Source of the DNA: a bacterium SCSIO 12643
GTDB taxonomy: Bacteria; Bacteroidota; Bacteroidia; Flavobacteriales_G; Salibacteraceae
Direction: 5' to 3'
DNA: 64,000 nucleotides
NCBI GenBank assembly: GCA_024398135.1
Contig: CP073750.1
Coordinates: forward strand, 2,418,001 to 2,482,000
The notes under the pieces were generated by a model. That model made no database searches and had not been told where the DNA came from. It saw only the letters and a program-made list of their open reading frames with translations. The position numbers and the translations under genes were made by a program. Positions 46,109 to 55,610 of this stretch are shown piece by piece; position 1 is the stretch's first letter, and the number at the start of each line of letters is the position of its first letter.

Positions 46109-46606
46109 CTACCAGTTTCCGATTGATGCCTGAATAATATCTTGTGCCAATTGATCTGTAATGGATGCAAACAATTCATCCTGAACGTTGCTCAAACTCT
46201 CTGAAGATGAATAATCCTCAAATCTGGTAAAAGTCTTATCAAAGTTTTGAGTGGGATCAAGTTGATTTACAAACTTAATAGAAACAGTAACTGTCAACCT
46301 GTTTTGTGATGTGGTTTCATCACCCGTAGTCGCAATAGGAGCAGAGGTATATCTTTGGATAAAACCTGATAGTTGTAAATCACCATTCGATTTTACCAGA
46401 TCTAAGCTTGTTTGTCTTAAATACTGTTCTTTTAACCCCTCAGTAAAGGTCTGTGTGTATTCAGGAGGTGTTAAAGGAGCTCTATTGGTAAGTGTCTCAA
46501 TAGAAATCGTTTTAGCATTTCCGGTTGAGGTTCCGGTAAAACTGTAACTGGCTGTACACGCTGTAACCAAAATGGATACTACATATATATATAATAGCTT
46601 TTTCAT
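46109..46606 (-). CDS. lptE: LptE-like LPS-assembly lipoprotein
   Basis: LptE is the lipoprotein plug of the LptD outer-membrane translocon that inserts lipopolysaccharide. This 165-aa product has signal sequence MKKLLYIYVVSILVTAC with lipidated C17, then ASYSFTGTSTGNAKTISIETLTNRAPLTPPEYTQTFTEGLKEQYLRQTSLDLV, a pattern typical of Bacteroidota LptE proteins. The residues FTEGLKEQYLRQTSL, followed by GDLQLSGFIQRYTSAPIA, correspond to the conserved helix and strand. It overlaps the sigma-54 regulator's stop by one base (TAATG), indicating translational coupling, and precedes the TPR-like gene by one base. Confidence 0.85.
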   Translation of the reverse strand: MKKLLYIYVVSILVTACTASYSFTGTSTGNAKTISIETLTNRAPLTPPEYTQTFTEGLKEQYLRQTSLDLVKSNGDLQLSGFIQRYTSAPIATTGDETTSQNRLTVTVSIKFVNQLDPTQNFDKTFTRFEDYSSSESLSNVQDELFASITDQLAQDIIQASIGNW

Positions 46607-47847
46607 TAATTTAAATCGTATTCTTTAATTTTTCGGTACAATGTTCTTTCTGAGATTCCCAGATCTTTTGCTGCGTATTTACGTTTACCTCGATGTTTGC
46701 TTAATGCTTTTTCAATAAGCTCTTTTTCTTTTTCCTCCAGAGATAGTGACTCTTCAACTTCTTCATGATTCTGTATTTGAGGAGCTGGAAAATTAGAAAA
46801 TTGACTTTTGGAGATGGAAATGTCAGGTGAGGAAACGGTAAGTTCCTGCGTGGTTGGAGCAACAGGAGTTACTAAATCCTGATTGTCTGATGAAGTAAAG
46901 TTATTTGGATTAAGTCCTTGCCCCTGTGCCAATGATTTTACTGCGTTTTTAAGCATGTCTACTTCAGCACGCATATCAATTAAAGCCTTGAATAGAACTT
47001 CTCTTTCCTTGAGACTTTCCTGGGAATCCGTGTTTGCATTTACCAGAACAGGCAATTTATTATCTGTGTAGTTTGGTAAATAATTTAATAATGTTTCGGT
47101 CTCTATGTTTCTGGTGGTTTCTAAAATAGAAAGCTGCTCTGTAATATTTTTAAGCTGTCTGACATTTCCTGGCCAATAATAACGTTCGATCATTTGTTTG
47201 GCTTCCGGAGAAAGTCTTACAACCGGCATTCTATATTTTTCAGCAAAATCAGTTGCAAATTTTCTGAACAGTAAACTAATATCATCTCCACGATCTCTTA
47301 ATGGAGGCATCAAGATCGGAACGGTATTTAGTCTATAATAAAGGTCTTCTCTGAACTTTCCTTTTTTGATTGCTTCCTGAATGTTGACATTTGTTGCAGC
47401 AACTACACGTACTTCTGTTTTCAAAACTTTCGATGAACCGACTTTGATGAATTCGCCAGATTCCAAAACTCTAAGCAGTTTGGCTTGCGTGGCTTTTGGC
47501 AATTCACCGATTTCATCTAAAAATATAGTGCCGCCATCAGCTTCCTCAAAATAACCTTTACGTTCTGCATGAGCTCCTGTGAAAGAACCTTTGACGTGAC
47601 CAAATAGTTCGGAATCAATCGTTCCTTCCGGAATAGCTCCGCAGTTTACAGCTACATATTTATTATGCTTGTTCTGACCATAAGCATGAATGATTTGAGG
47701 AATATTCTCTTTCCCCACACCACTTTCACCGGTAACTAAAACACTTAATGAAGTAGGTGCTACACGAATAGCGGTTTCAATAGCACGATTTAATTGTTCA
47801 TTATTTCCAATGATTCCAAAACGTTGTTTTGCAGAAATAATATCCAT
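46606..47847 (-). CDS. Sigma-54-dependent activator without a receiver domain
   Basis: A 413-aa transcriptional activator for sigma-54 promoters. The AAA+ domain begins at the N-terminus: Walker A GESGVGKE (40-47), the sigma-54-contacting loop GSFTGA (87-92, one substitution from the canonical GAFTGA), Walker B GGTIFLDEIGEL (~104-115), and AATN and RLNTVPI sensors. A Q/S-rich linker (~275-370) leads to a Fis-type helix-turn-helix (HRGKRKYAAKDLGISERTLYRKIKEYDLN). No receiver or PAS domain is present, so control must be by oligomerisation, expression level or a partner. It is coupled to lptE by a one-base overlap and follows miaB. Confidence 0.93.
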   Translation of the reverse strand: MDIISAKQRFGIIGNNEQLNRAIETAIRVAPTSLSVLVTGESGVGKENIPQIIHAYGQNKHNKYVAVNCGAIPEGTIDSELFGHVKGSFTGAHAERKGYFEEADGGTIFLDEIGELPKATQAKLLRVLESGEFIKVGSSKVLKTEVRVVAATNVNIQEAIKKGKFREDLYYRLNTVPILMPPLRDRGDDISLLFRKFATDFAEKYRMPVVRLSPEAKQMIERYYWPGNVRQLKNITEQLSILETTRNIETETLLNYLPNYTDNKLPVLVNANTDSQESLKEREVLFKALIDMRAEVDMLKNAVKSLAQGQGLNPNNFTSSDNQDLVTPVAPTTQELTVSSPDISISKSQFSNFPAPQIQNHEEVEESLSLEEKEKELIEKALSKHRGKRKYAAKDLGISERTLYRKIKEYDLN

Positions 47848-47853
47848 ATCGAA

Positions 47854-49293
47854 TTATTTTTTGACGATGTGTCCTTTAAGGGTCGCAGAAGAACATTCAG
47901 TAATCATGACGTTAACGTAGTCACCAGGCTGATGCGCATCTTTATCAATAATCACTACAGCATTTTGGGTACTTCTACCAAATACATGTTGATCAGATCT
48001 TTTCGAAAGCCCTTCAATTAATACTTCTACCTCTTGCCCTACGTATTGTTGATTACGCATTAAAGAGCTTTTTTGCTGAATTTCAATCACCTCTTGTAAT
48101 CTACGAGATTTATCTTCCTCTGGTACATCATCCTCAAATTTACGCTCAGCCAAAGTACGTGGTCTTTCAGAGTATTTAAACATAAAAGCAAAATCGTAAT
48201 CGATCTCATTCATTAAAGATACGGTGTCTTTATGTTGCTCTTCTGTTTCTCCACAGAACCCGGTAATAATATCAGTTGAAATGGCACAATCCGGCATATA
48301 ACGTCTGATCGCATTAATTCTATCCAAATACCATTCTCTTGTATATCCACGATTCATTTTTTTCAATACATCAGTATTTCCCGATTGAACGGGAAGGTGG
48401 ATGTATTTACAAATGTTTTTATGTTTTGCCATGACCTCAAGCACTTCATCGGTCATATCTTTTGGATGAGAGGTAGAGAAACGAATACGTAAATCAGGAG
48501 ATACTTGCGCCACCATATCCATTAGCCCGGCAAAATTCACTGTCGGTTGATCAGGATCTTTAATTACCCCTTTACTGGTCATATTCCATCTGTAAGAGTC
48601 TACATTTTGACCTAGTAAGGTTACTTCTCTAAAACCTTTATCGAATAATTCTTTTGCTTCTTGTACAATAGTTTCGGGTTTACGGCTTCTTTCACGCCCG
48701 CGTGTAAATGGAACGACACAGAAAGAACACATATTATCACACCCACGCATGATAGAGATAAAAGCAGTTACACCATTAGAGCTTAATCTAATTGGACTGA
48801 TTTCAGCATAGGTTTCTTCTCTGGATAAAAGTACATTTACCGCCTTTCTCCCTTCAGAAGCTTCCTCAATCAAATTAGGTAAATCACGGTAAGCGTCTGG
48901 CCCGGCAACGATATCTACCAGTTTTTCTTTTTCAAGAAGCTTTTCGCGCATACGTTCAGCCATACATCCAAGAACTCCAATGATGAGCCCAGGTTTTTCT
49001 CTTTTAGTCTTTTTGAAGTGACCTAAACGATTTAAAACTCTGGTTTCTGCATTTTCCCGAATTGAACACGTATTAACAAGGACTAAATCTGCATCAGATT
49101 CTTCCGATGTTGTTTCATAACCTTCTTTTGTTAAAATAGAGGCAACAATCTCACTATCCGAAAAGTTCATTTGACAACCGTAGTTTTCAATGTACATTTT
49201 CTTTTTCCCCTTTGAACCATTGTTTTCAATCATGGTTGCTTCACCTTGACGTGTCTCGTCAATTACCTTGTTCTGCCCCAATATATCTTCCAT
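47854..49293 (-). CDS. miaB: tRNA-i6A37 methylthiotransferase MiaB
   Basis: Radical-SAM enzyme that adds a methylthio group at C2 of i6A37 in tRNAs reading UNN codons. The 479-aa protein has the UPF0004 cluster cysteines C40 (YGCQMN), C76 (NTCSIRE) and C110 (GCMAER), the radical-SAM CxxxCxxC at 185, 189 and 192 ([10 protein letters not shown]), and a C-terminal TRAM domain from about 410. The order and spacing are diagnostic. It is the first gene of the operon with the sigma-54 activator six bases downstream. A TAATTTTG -7 element is 26 bases upstream. Confidence 0.96.
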   Translation of the reverse strand: MEDILGQNKVIDETRQGEATMIENNGSKGKKKMYIENYGCQMNFSDSEIVASILTKEGYETTSEESDADLVLVNTCSIRENAETRVLNRLGHFKKTKREKPGLIIGVLGCMAERMREKLLEKEKLVDIVAGPDAYRDLPNLIEEASEGRKAVNVLLSREETYAEISPIRLSSNGVTAFISIMRGCDNMCSFCVVPFTRGRERSRKPETIVQEAKELFDKGFREVTLLGQNVDSYRWNMTSKGVIKDPDQPTVNFAGLMDMVAQVSPDLRIRFSTSHPKDMTDEVLEVMAKHKNICKYIHLPVQSGNTDVLKKMNRGYTREWYLDRINAIRRYMPDCAISTDIITGFCGETEEQHKDTVSLMNEIDYDFAFMFKYSERPRTLAERKFEDDVPEEDKSRRLQEVIEIQQKSSLMRNQQYVGQEVEVLIEGLSKRSDQHVFGRSTQNAVVIIDKDAHQPGDYVNVMITECSSATLKGHIVKK

Positions 49294-49319
49294 ATTTTAT
49301 ATGCTCTAAAATTGAACTG

Positions 49320-49327
49320 CAAAATTA
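49320..49327 (-). promoter_or_regulatory. -7 element of the miaB operon
   Basis: Minus-strand TAATTTTG, exact TAnnTTTG, 26 bases before the miaB ATG. No clear -33. Confidence 0.45.
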
Positions 49328-49504
49328 ACCAAAACGCATAATGTGCCATAGTGGCAGACTAAATATAATAGCGTAAAATAAATTGTTGATTTTAAGGGCT
49401 TAAGAAGTGGTTTGTGATTTTTGAGTTTGTTTATCTCGATTTTTATTCTTTTTATTTGCACCCTATCCAATAAAGGAATAGAGCAAATTTAAAGCACCGA
49501 AAGT

Positions 49505-51874
49505 ATGGATTTGGTAATTGTGGAGTCGCCTGCAAAGGCAAAAACAATCGAGGGTTTTTTAGGGAAAGGATTTACCGTAAAATCGAGTTACGGACATGTA
49601 AGAGATTTAGCTAAGAAGGGCGTTGCTATTGATATAGAGAATGATTTTGAGCCAAATTATGATGTGCTGCCTGATAAGAAAAAGGTAGTTACAGAATTAA
49701 AAAGTTTAGCAAAGAAATCAGGAATGGTTTGGTTGGCAACGGATGAGGATCGTGAGGGAGAAGCTATATCCTGGCACCTAAGTGAGGTTTTAGGATTAAA
49801 ACCAGAAAATACGAAGCGAATTGTTTTCCATGAGATTACCAAATCTGCAATTCAAAAGGCGATTGATAATCCACGTAACATTGATTTGGATCTTGTAAAG
49901 GCACAACAAGCAAGAAGAGTTTTGGATCGTTTAGTAGGTTTTGAGTTGTCTCCGGTGTTATGGAGAAAAGTAAAACCTTCATTATCTGCTGGACGTGTAC
50001 AATCGGTAACAGTGAGGTTGATTGTAGAGAGAGAACGTGAGATCATTAATTACACTTCTGAAGTATTTTATCGCGTTTCAGCAATATTTAAACTCAAGAA
50101 TGGAAATGCGGTAAAAGCGAATATTCCGGAGAAGTTTAAAACAGAAGAAGAAGCATATCAGTTTTTAGAGAAATGTAAAGATGCGAGTTTTAAGGTAGAG
50201 AGTGTGGTCAGTAAACCATCAAAGAAATCTCCTCCACCACCATTTACAACATCTTCTTTACAACAGGAAGCTTCAAGAAAGCTTGGTTTTTCGGTAAATC
50301 AAACGATGGTCATCGCACAGCGATTGTATGAAGCGGGTAAGATTACTTATATGAGAACAGATTCTTTGAATCTTTCTGATTTAGCTATGAGTGCTTCTCA
50401 AACGACCATTGAATCTAAGTATGGTAACGAGTATTCTAATCCTCGAAAATTTGCAACTAAATCGAAAGGGGCTCAAGAAGCGCACGAGGCCATTCGTCCT
50501 ACATACATGGAGAACGCTACTGTTGAAGGAGACCGAAATGAAGAGCGTTTATATTCATTGATTTGGAAGAGAACAATTGCCTCTCAAATGTCTGATGCAA
50601 GACTTGAGAAGACCACGGTAAAGATTGGAATTAGTCTTGAAGATAGAAAATTCACAGCACAAGGTGAGGTGATCACATTTGATGGGTTTTTAAAGGTATA
50701 TCAAGTAGCTGTAGATGAGGATGCAGAGAGCTCTGTAGACTCAGGAGTACTACCCGTAATGAAAGAAGGAGATGAGCTTGATTTGGATTCTGCACAGGGA
50801 GTTCAGAGATTTACTTTACATCCACCAAGATATTCAGAGGCAAGTTTGGTAAAGAAACTCGAAGAGTTAGGTATCGGACGACCATCTACGTATGCACCAA
50901 CCATTTCTACTATTCAGAAAAGAGGTTATGTTGAAAAGAAATCTACTGATGGAAATGTCAGAGACTATAAAGTTATTGAAGTAAATCCTTCAGGTATAGA
51001 AGTGATTACTAAACAGGAAACCACAGGTAAGGAAAAGAATAAGCTTTTTCCAACGGATATAGGTAGTGTGGTAAATGACTTTTTGATTGAGCATTTTGAG
51101 AATATTCTTGATTTTAATTTTACTGCTGACGTAGAGCGTGAATTTGATGAAATTGCGGATGGACGTGTTTCATGGAATAAAATGATTGAAGACTTTTATT
51201 CGGATTTTCATAGTAAGGTAGAAGATACGATTGAAAATAGTGAGCGAGCTACAGGAGAGAGGTTGTTAGGAGAAGATCCTGCAACAGGAAAGCCAGTATA
51301 TGCACGTATTGGACGTTTTGGTCCAATGATTCAAATTGGAGATGTTGATGATGAAGAGAAACCGAAATTCACTTCATTGTTGCCAGGAATGAGTATCTCA
51401 AGTGTCACATTTGAAGAAGCGATGGATCTATTCAAGCTTCCAAGATTGTTAGGTGAGTATGAAGGCAAGAAGTTATATGCTTCTATTGGTCGTTTTGGAC
51501 CATACTTAAGATTAGGAAGTCTTTTTGTAAGTATAAAAGAAGCTAATGGAGATGATCCATACACTATTACTTATGATAGAGGAGCAGAATTGATCAAAGA
51601 AAAGATAGAGGCGGATAAGAAAGCATTGCTTAAGACATTTGATGAGGATGAGGAGTTGCGTATTATAGAAGGTCGATATGGACCATATATAAAACAAGCA
51701 AAAAGCAATTATAAAATTCCAAAAGGAACAGATCCGATGAGCTTGACTTATGAAGATTGTTTGGAGCTAATTGCTAAACAGCCTAAGAAAACAAAAGCTA
51801 AAAAAACTACAACGAAGAAAAAGGCGACTACAAAAAAGAAGACTACAAAAGCAAAAGCAGCAAGTAAAAAGTAG
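49505..51874 (+). CDS. topA: DNA topoisomerase I
   Basis: Type IA topoisomerase that relaxes negative supercoils. The 789-aa protein starts MDLVIVESPAKAKTIEGFLG (TOPRIM, 1-115, with the acidic DEDREGEAISWHL cluster), has the catalytic Tyr282 in KITYMRTDSLNLS, GRPSTYAPTISTIQKRGYV near 460-480, and topoisomerase C-terminal repeats from about 590 (RFGPMIQIGD, GRFGPYLRLG, GRYGPYIKQ). No Cys-type zinc fingers are seen. The last ~30 residues are a Lys/Thr/Ala tail like those of histone H1 tails. It is followed after nine bases by the arginase-fold gene. Confidence 0.96.
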   Translation: MDLVIVESPAKAKTIEGFLGKGFTVKSSYGHVRDLAKKGVAIDIENDFEPNYDVLPDKKKVVTELKSLAKKSGMVWLATDEDREGEAISWHLSEVLGLKPENTKRIVFHEITKSAIQKAIDNPRNIDLDLVKAQQARRVLDRLVGFELSPVLWRKVKPSLSAGRVQSVTVRLIVEREREIINYTSEVFYRVSAIFKLKNGNAVKANIPEKFKTEEEAYQFLEKCKDASFKVESVVSKPSKKSPPPPFTTSSLQQEASRKLGFSVNQTMVIAQRLYEAGKITYMRTDSLNLSDLAMSASQTTIESKYGNEYSNPRKFATKSKGAQEAHEAIRPTYMENATVEGDRNEERLYSLIWKRTIASQMSDARLEKTTVKIGISLEDRKFTAQGEVITFDGFLKVYQVAVDEDAESSVDSGVLPVMKEGDELDLDSAQGVQRFTLHPPRYSEASLVKKLEELGIGRPSTYAPTISTIQKRGYVEKKSTDGNVRDYKVIEVNPSGIEVITKQETTGKEKNKLFPTDIGSVVNDFLIEHFENILDFNFTADVEREFDEIADGRVSWNKMIEDFYSDFHSKVEDTIENSERATGERLLGEDPATGKPVYARIGRFGPMIQIGDVDDEEKPKFTSLLPGMSISSVTFEEAMDLFKLPRLLGEYEGKKLYASIGRFGPYLRLGSLFVSIKEANGDDPYTITYDRGAELIKEKIEADKKALLKTFDEDEELRIIEGRYGPYIKQAKSNYKIPKGTDPMSLTYEDCLELIAKQPKKTKAKKTTTKKKATTKKKTTKAKAASKK

Positions 51875-51883
51875 AAAGCATTT

Positions 51884-53050
51884 GTGATGGACATATCTAT
51901 ATATTTTACACCCATTTCTCATTCACAAGAAGACTACTATAAAGAGCAGTTAGGAGGGAACATTGATGCATACTTTTCAGAGGATGATTTCCCAGATTGG
52001 AAAGAGTCTGAAATAATTTTAATCGGAGTTAAAGAAGAAAGAGGTTCGATTCGCAATTCCGGTTGTGGATTGGGAGCGGATAACATTCGAAAGAAATTGT
52101 TTAAGCTCTTTTTTGATATGCCTCCACAAATGACAGATTTAGGTAATATTCTTCCTGGAGAGACTCTAGAGGATACTTATTTTGCCGTACAATCCTGTAT
52201 AGACACATTAATCAAGGCAGGAAAGACTATTGTGTTATTAGGTGGGAGTCAGGATTTAACGATCCCTTTATATAAAGGATATGAAAATACGGAGCAATTA
52301 GTTAATCTAACAACAATTGATCACGCATTTGATATAGGAGAGGCTACGGACGGACCTGTTAATTCAGAGACTTATCTGAGCCAAATATTATTACACCAAC
52401 CTAGTTTTCTGTTTAATTATGCAAACCTGGGGTATCAAACGTATTTTGGGTCACCTAATATTATAGATCTGATTGATAAGTTGTTTTTTGATAAAATGCG
52501 TTTAGGAGCTATTCGGGGTAATATTCGAGATTCTGAGCCGATCATCAGAAACTCTGATATAATTAGTATTGATGTGGCTTCAATTCAAGCTGCAGATATG
52601 CAAGGGTGCGAAAGATCAACTCCCAATGGATTATTGCCTGATGAGGCTTGTCAGTTGACCAGATATGCAGGGTTAAGCGAAAAGGTTTCGTGTTTTGGTG
52701 TGTTTGAGTACAATCCTAGGTTAGATAATAATGGGAACTCAGCTCTATTAGTCGCACAAATGATATGGTATTTTATCGAAGGTTATACCAATAGAAGAAA
52801 CGAAGTGCCGAAACCTAGCGATGAAAATTATTTGAAATATCGTGTTCCGGTTACAGGAGCTGATGATGATCTTATTTTTTATAAAAGCCTAAGAACGGAT
52901 CGTTGGTGGATGCTGGTGCCTTATCCGGATGCCAAGTCAAATAGATATCGAAGATTAAATATGGTGCCTTGTTCTTATCAGGATTACCTGGTAGCGGGGC
53001 AGGATGAATTGCCGGAATTATGGGTGAAGACCTATCGGAAATTTTTATAA
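51884..53050 (+). CDS. Arginase/formimidoylglutamase-fold protein with altered metal site
   Basis: A 388-aa ureohydrolase-fold protein. Aligning to the family's three metal motifs, GGxHS reads GGSQD (120-124, His to Gln at 123), DAHxD reads DHAFD (146-150, metal-binding His position becomes Ala) and DxDxxDP reads DVASIQA (230 on, second Asp to Ala at 232). Three of six manganese ligands are therefore lost, so a normal arginase or formimidoylglutamase reaction is unlikely. The fold features are intact (IILIGVKEERGSIRNSGCGLGADNIRKKL). It lies nine bases after topA and 133 before the PorP/gld cluster. Calling it an active hutG would be wrong on this evidence; a binding or structural role is possible. 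Confidence 0.8.
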   Translation: MMDISIYFTPISHSQEDYYKEQLGGNIDAYFSEDDFPDWKESEIILIGVKEERGSIRNSGCGLGADNIRKKLFKLFFDMPPQMTDLGNILPGETLEDTYFAVQSCIDTLIKAGKTIVLLGGSQDLTIPLYKGYENTEQLVNLTTIDHAFDIGEATDGPVNSETYLSQILLHQPSFLFNYANLGYQTYFGSPNIIDLIDKLFFDKMRLGAIRGNIRDSEPIIRNSDIISIDVASIQAADMQGCERSTPNGLLPDEACQLTRYAGLSEKVSCFGVFEYNPRLDNNGNSALLVAQMIWYFIEGYTNRRNEVPKPSDENYLKYRVPVTGADDDLIFYKSLRTDRWWMLVPYPDAKSNRYRRLNMVPCSYQDYLVAGQDELPELWVKTYRKFL

Positions 53051-53108
53051 AATGACTGTTTATTAGAAGAGTTTGAGGCAATAAAAATGCAGGTTAGAAT
53101 AAAAAATT

Positions 53109-53138
53109 TTTGATAAGAAGAATATTTATATACTTTAG
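53109..53138 (+). promoter_or_regulatory. Weak candidate promoter of the porP-gldKLMN cluster
   Basis: TTTG (53109-53112), an 18-base spacer, then TACTTTAG (53131-53138), one mismatch from TAnnTTTG. The ATG is 45 bases downstream. Confidence 0.35.
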
Positions 53139-53183
53139 CGACTGTATTTTGAGCAATAACCAGAATAAAAATATATACTAGGG

Positions 53184-54179
53184 ATGATGAAAAAGTTACT
53201 TGTGTTTATAGGGTTTGTAGGCAGTTTAGGCTTACTACAGGCTCAGCAATACCCCCAATTTACTGTGGGTCAGTATCAAGGTTTAGCATACCAAAACCCT
53301 GCTGTTGTGGGTAGCCATGACGCAATTTGTGCCACTCTTTTGGGTAGATTACAATGGGTCGGATTTGGTGGCGAGCCGTCAACATTCCTTTTTTCGGCAC
53401 AGTCTCCTTTTGAATTTCATGGATCACATGGTGTAGGGCTGACGGTAATGTCTGACCAATTAGGACAAGAAACTACCATGGTAGCAAAGTTGAGTTATGC
53501 TTATAGATATTCTGGTTTAGGCCCTGGGACTTTAAGTGCAGGGATTGGTATAGGTTATATCTCAAAATCTATTGGTTCGGATTGGGTAGCAAGTCAAGGA
53601 GTAATTGATGATCCTTCTATTCCTGTAAACGGAGCTTCAGAAGGAGGTTTGGATATGGATTTCGGTTTGTATTATAAGATTCCAAAGAAATTATCTATTG
53701 GATTATCTTCAACACATCTAACCGCTTCTAAGTTTAATCAAACATTGGACGATAAAATTGGTTCTGGTGATTCTAGACAGTTTAACTATCAAATTGACAG
53801 AACATATTATTTATCTGCTCAATATGAAACTCAAATAGGCCAAAGCGGTGATTGGGTATTGAAACCAGGTTTGTTTGTGAAGTCTGACGTGGCTTCAACA
53901 ACGTTCTCTTTAGGAGGTTTTATGGAGTATCAGGAACAATTTTGGGGAGGGATCCATTATAGACTTCAGGATGCAGTGTCTCTGATGTTAGGGGCTAACT
54001 TCCAAATGAACGGTGAGAATGCTGCAGGAGGACTTCTAAAAGTAGGTTACTCATACGACTTTACAACTTCAAACATTAGAAACTTTAGTTCAGGTTCACA
54101 TGAACTTTTCGTAAGATATTGCTTTAATATTTCTAAACAACCAAAGCAACAACAACACCATACAGTGCGATTTTTATAG
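53184..54179 (+). CDS. PorP/SprF family T9SS outer-membrane protein
   Basis: A 331-aa outer-membrane barrel with signal peptide MMKKLLVFIGFVGSLGLLQA. The family start QQYPQFTVGQYQGLAYQNPAVVGSHDAICATLLGRLQWVGFGGEP matches the conserved N-terminus of PorP/SprF proteins, which anchor T9SS substrates such as SprB and connect to PorK/GldK. Strands rich in Gly and aromatic residues alternate to the end. In this position, immediately before gldK, it is the cluster's SprF-type component; further PorP/SprF paralogues are usual elsewhere in such genomes (established for the family). Confidence 0.92.
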   Translation: MMKKLLVFIGFVGSLGLLQAQQYPQFTVGQYQGLAYQNPAVVGSHDAICATLLGRLQWVGFGGEPSTFLFSAQSPFEFHGSHGVGLTVMSDQLGQETTMVAKLSYAYRYSGLGPGTLSAGIGIGYISKSIGSDWVASQGVIDDPSIPVNGASEGGLDMDFGLYYKIPKKLSIGLSSTHLTASKFNQTLDDKIGSGDSRQFNYQIDRTYYLSAQYETQIGQSGDWVLKPGLFVKSDVASTTFSLGGFMEYQEQFWGGIHYRLQDAVSLMLGANFQMNGENAAGGLLKVGYSYDFTTSNIRNFSSGSHELFVRYCFNISKQPKQQQHHTVRFL

Positions 54180-54250
54180 TATAATTTATAATAATACTGT
54201 TTAATACACGTTTATCCACTTAGATTTTGACGATCAAAAAACATAATAAC

Positions 54251-55564
54251 ATGAGACGATTATTATTATTTTTAACAATAGCAACTTTTGTGGCTTCATG
54301 CGCATCGGGAGATGGGGGGCAGCTGACGGGAGTGCAGAACCGACCGGCATGGTTTGATATAGACCCTTATGGTATGGCATATATTCCGATGGGAAGTTTT
54401 GTCATGGGGGAAAATGATCAGGATGTGCCTTATGCGAATGTGGCTTTATCAAGAACTGTTTCTTTGGCTGCTTTCTACATAGATGATTCTGAGATTACAA
54501 ATAATGAGTATCGTCAGTTTGTATATTGGGTGAGAGATTCTATCGCTAGAACTTACTTATTAGAAGTTGATGAGGTAGAGTATGGAATTACTTTAGATGC
54601 ATTTGGAAACGATTTAGATGAACCACGTATTTCTTGGGATTATGAAATTCCTTGGAATGATGAAAACGAAGATTTAAGAGATGCACTGGAACCAATGTTC
54701 TATTCTGAAAGTGACCGTTACTATGGAAAGAAACATATTGATATCACTAAATTGAGATTTCAATATAGCTGGATTGATTATAAGATGGCTGCACGTAAAG
54801 GGCGTCAACGTCACTATATTCAGGATGACTATCAATATAGTCGTGCTGATTTCATTAGAGAAGATGAAGTAGATGTTTACCCAGATACATTGGTATGGAT
54901 AGCGGATTTCTCTTATTCGTATAATGAGCCAATGGCACAAATGTATTTCTGGCACCCGGCTTATGACTACTATCCAGTTGTTGGTGTAACATGGAAACAA
55001 GCTAAAGCATTTAGTCACTGGAGAACCAGATACTTTAATGATGCATTAGATATGGCAGGATTGCCATTAGTGCAAGATTTTAGATTACCAACTGAAGCAG
55101 AATGGGAGTATGCTGCACGTGGTGGACTGGCTGTTTCTCAATATCCTTGGGGTGGGCCATATATCAGAAACGATGCCGGTTGTTTTCTGGCTAACTTTAA
55201 GCCTTTAAGAGGGAATTATGTTGATGATGGCGGTTTCCAAACGGTAAACGTTTATTCATATTCGCCAAATGACTATGGTTTATACTGTATGTCTGGTAAT
55301 GTGGCAGAGTGGACAAACAATGCGTATAGTGAGTCAGCGTACGAGTTTAATCATGATATGAATTCAGATTATCAATATGAAGCCGAAGATGATGAGCAAC
55401 CTGTATATAAAAGAAAGGTTATTCGTGGAGGTTCATGGAAAGATGTAAGTTATTATTTAGGAGTAGGTGTTAGATCATATGAATACCAGGATACAGCGAA
55501 ATGCTACATTGGATTTAGAAATGTGATGTCTTACTTGGGTCGCGCGAAAGGTGACGAATTATAG
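54251..55564 (+). CDS. gldK: Gliding-motility/T9SS lipoprotein GldK (PorK-like)
   Basis: A 437-aa outer-membrane lipoprotein that with GldN forms the T9SS periplasmic ring. The signal ends in FVASC with lipidated C17. The rest is a formylglycine-generating-enzyme (SUMF1) fold: MAYIPMGSFVMGENDQDVP, YIDDSEITNNEYRQFVYWV, VVGVTWKQAKAFSHWR, FRLPTEAEWEYAARGG, GNVAEWTNNAYSE and VIRGGSW. An inserted acidic stretch (~100-200) is typical of GldK. The in-frame TTG at 54227 is rejected in favour of the ATG at 54251, which begins the signal peptide. It is followed by gldL, gldM, gldN. Confidence 0.95.
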   Translation: MRRLLLFLTIATFVASCASGDGGQLTGVQNRPAWFDIDPYGMAYIPMGSFVMGENDQDVPYANVALSRTVSLAAFYIDDSEITNNEYRQFVYWVRDSIARTYLLEVDEVEYGITLDAFGNDLDEPRISWDYEIPWNDENEDLRDALEPMFYSESDRYYGKKHIDITKLRFQYSWIDYKMAARKGRQRHYIQDDYQYSRADFIREDEVDVYPDTLVWIADFSYSYNEPMAQMYFWHPAYDYYPVVGVTWKQAKAFSHWRTRYFNDALDMAGLPLVQDFRLPTEAEWEYAARGGLAVSQYPWGGPYIRNDAGCFLANFKPLRGNYVDDGGFQTVNVYSYSPNDYGLYCMSGNVAEWTNNAYSESAYEFNHDMNSDYQYEAEDDEQPVYKRKVIRGGSWKDVSYYLGVGVRSYEYQDTAKCYIGFRNVMSYLGRAKGDEL

Positions 55565-55610
55565 AAAAATTATCCATTAAAAATAAATATTAAAACACAA
55601 TTTAGAGATT

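Noticed and set aside
46108-46179. Longer N-terminus for the TPR protein upstream of secG
   Set aside because: It would overlap the end of lptE by more than 20 codons, while a GTG directly after the lptE stop gives a compact operon.
51884-53050. Functional formimidoylglutamase completing the histidine pathway with hutU
   Set aside because: Key metal-binding residues are substituted and the gene lies 24 kb from hutU in a topA/T9SS setting.
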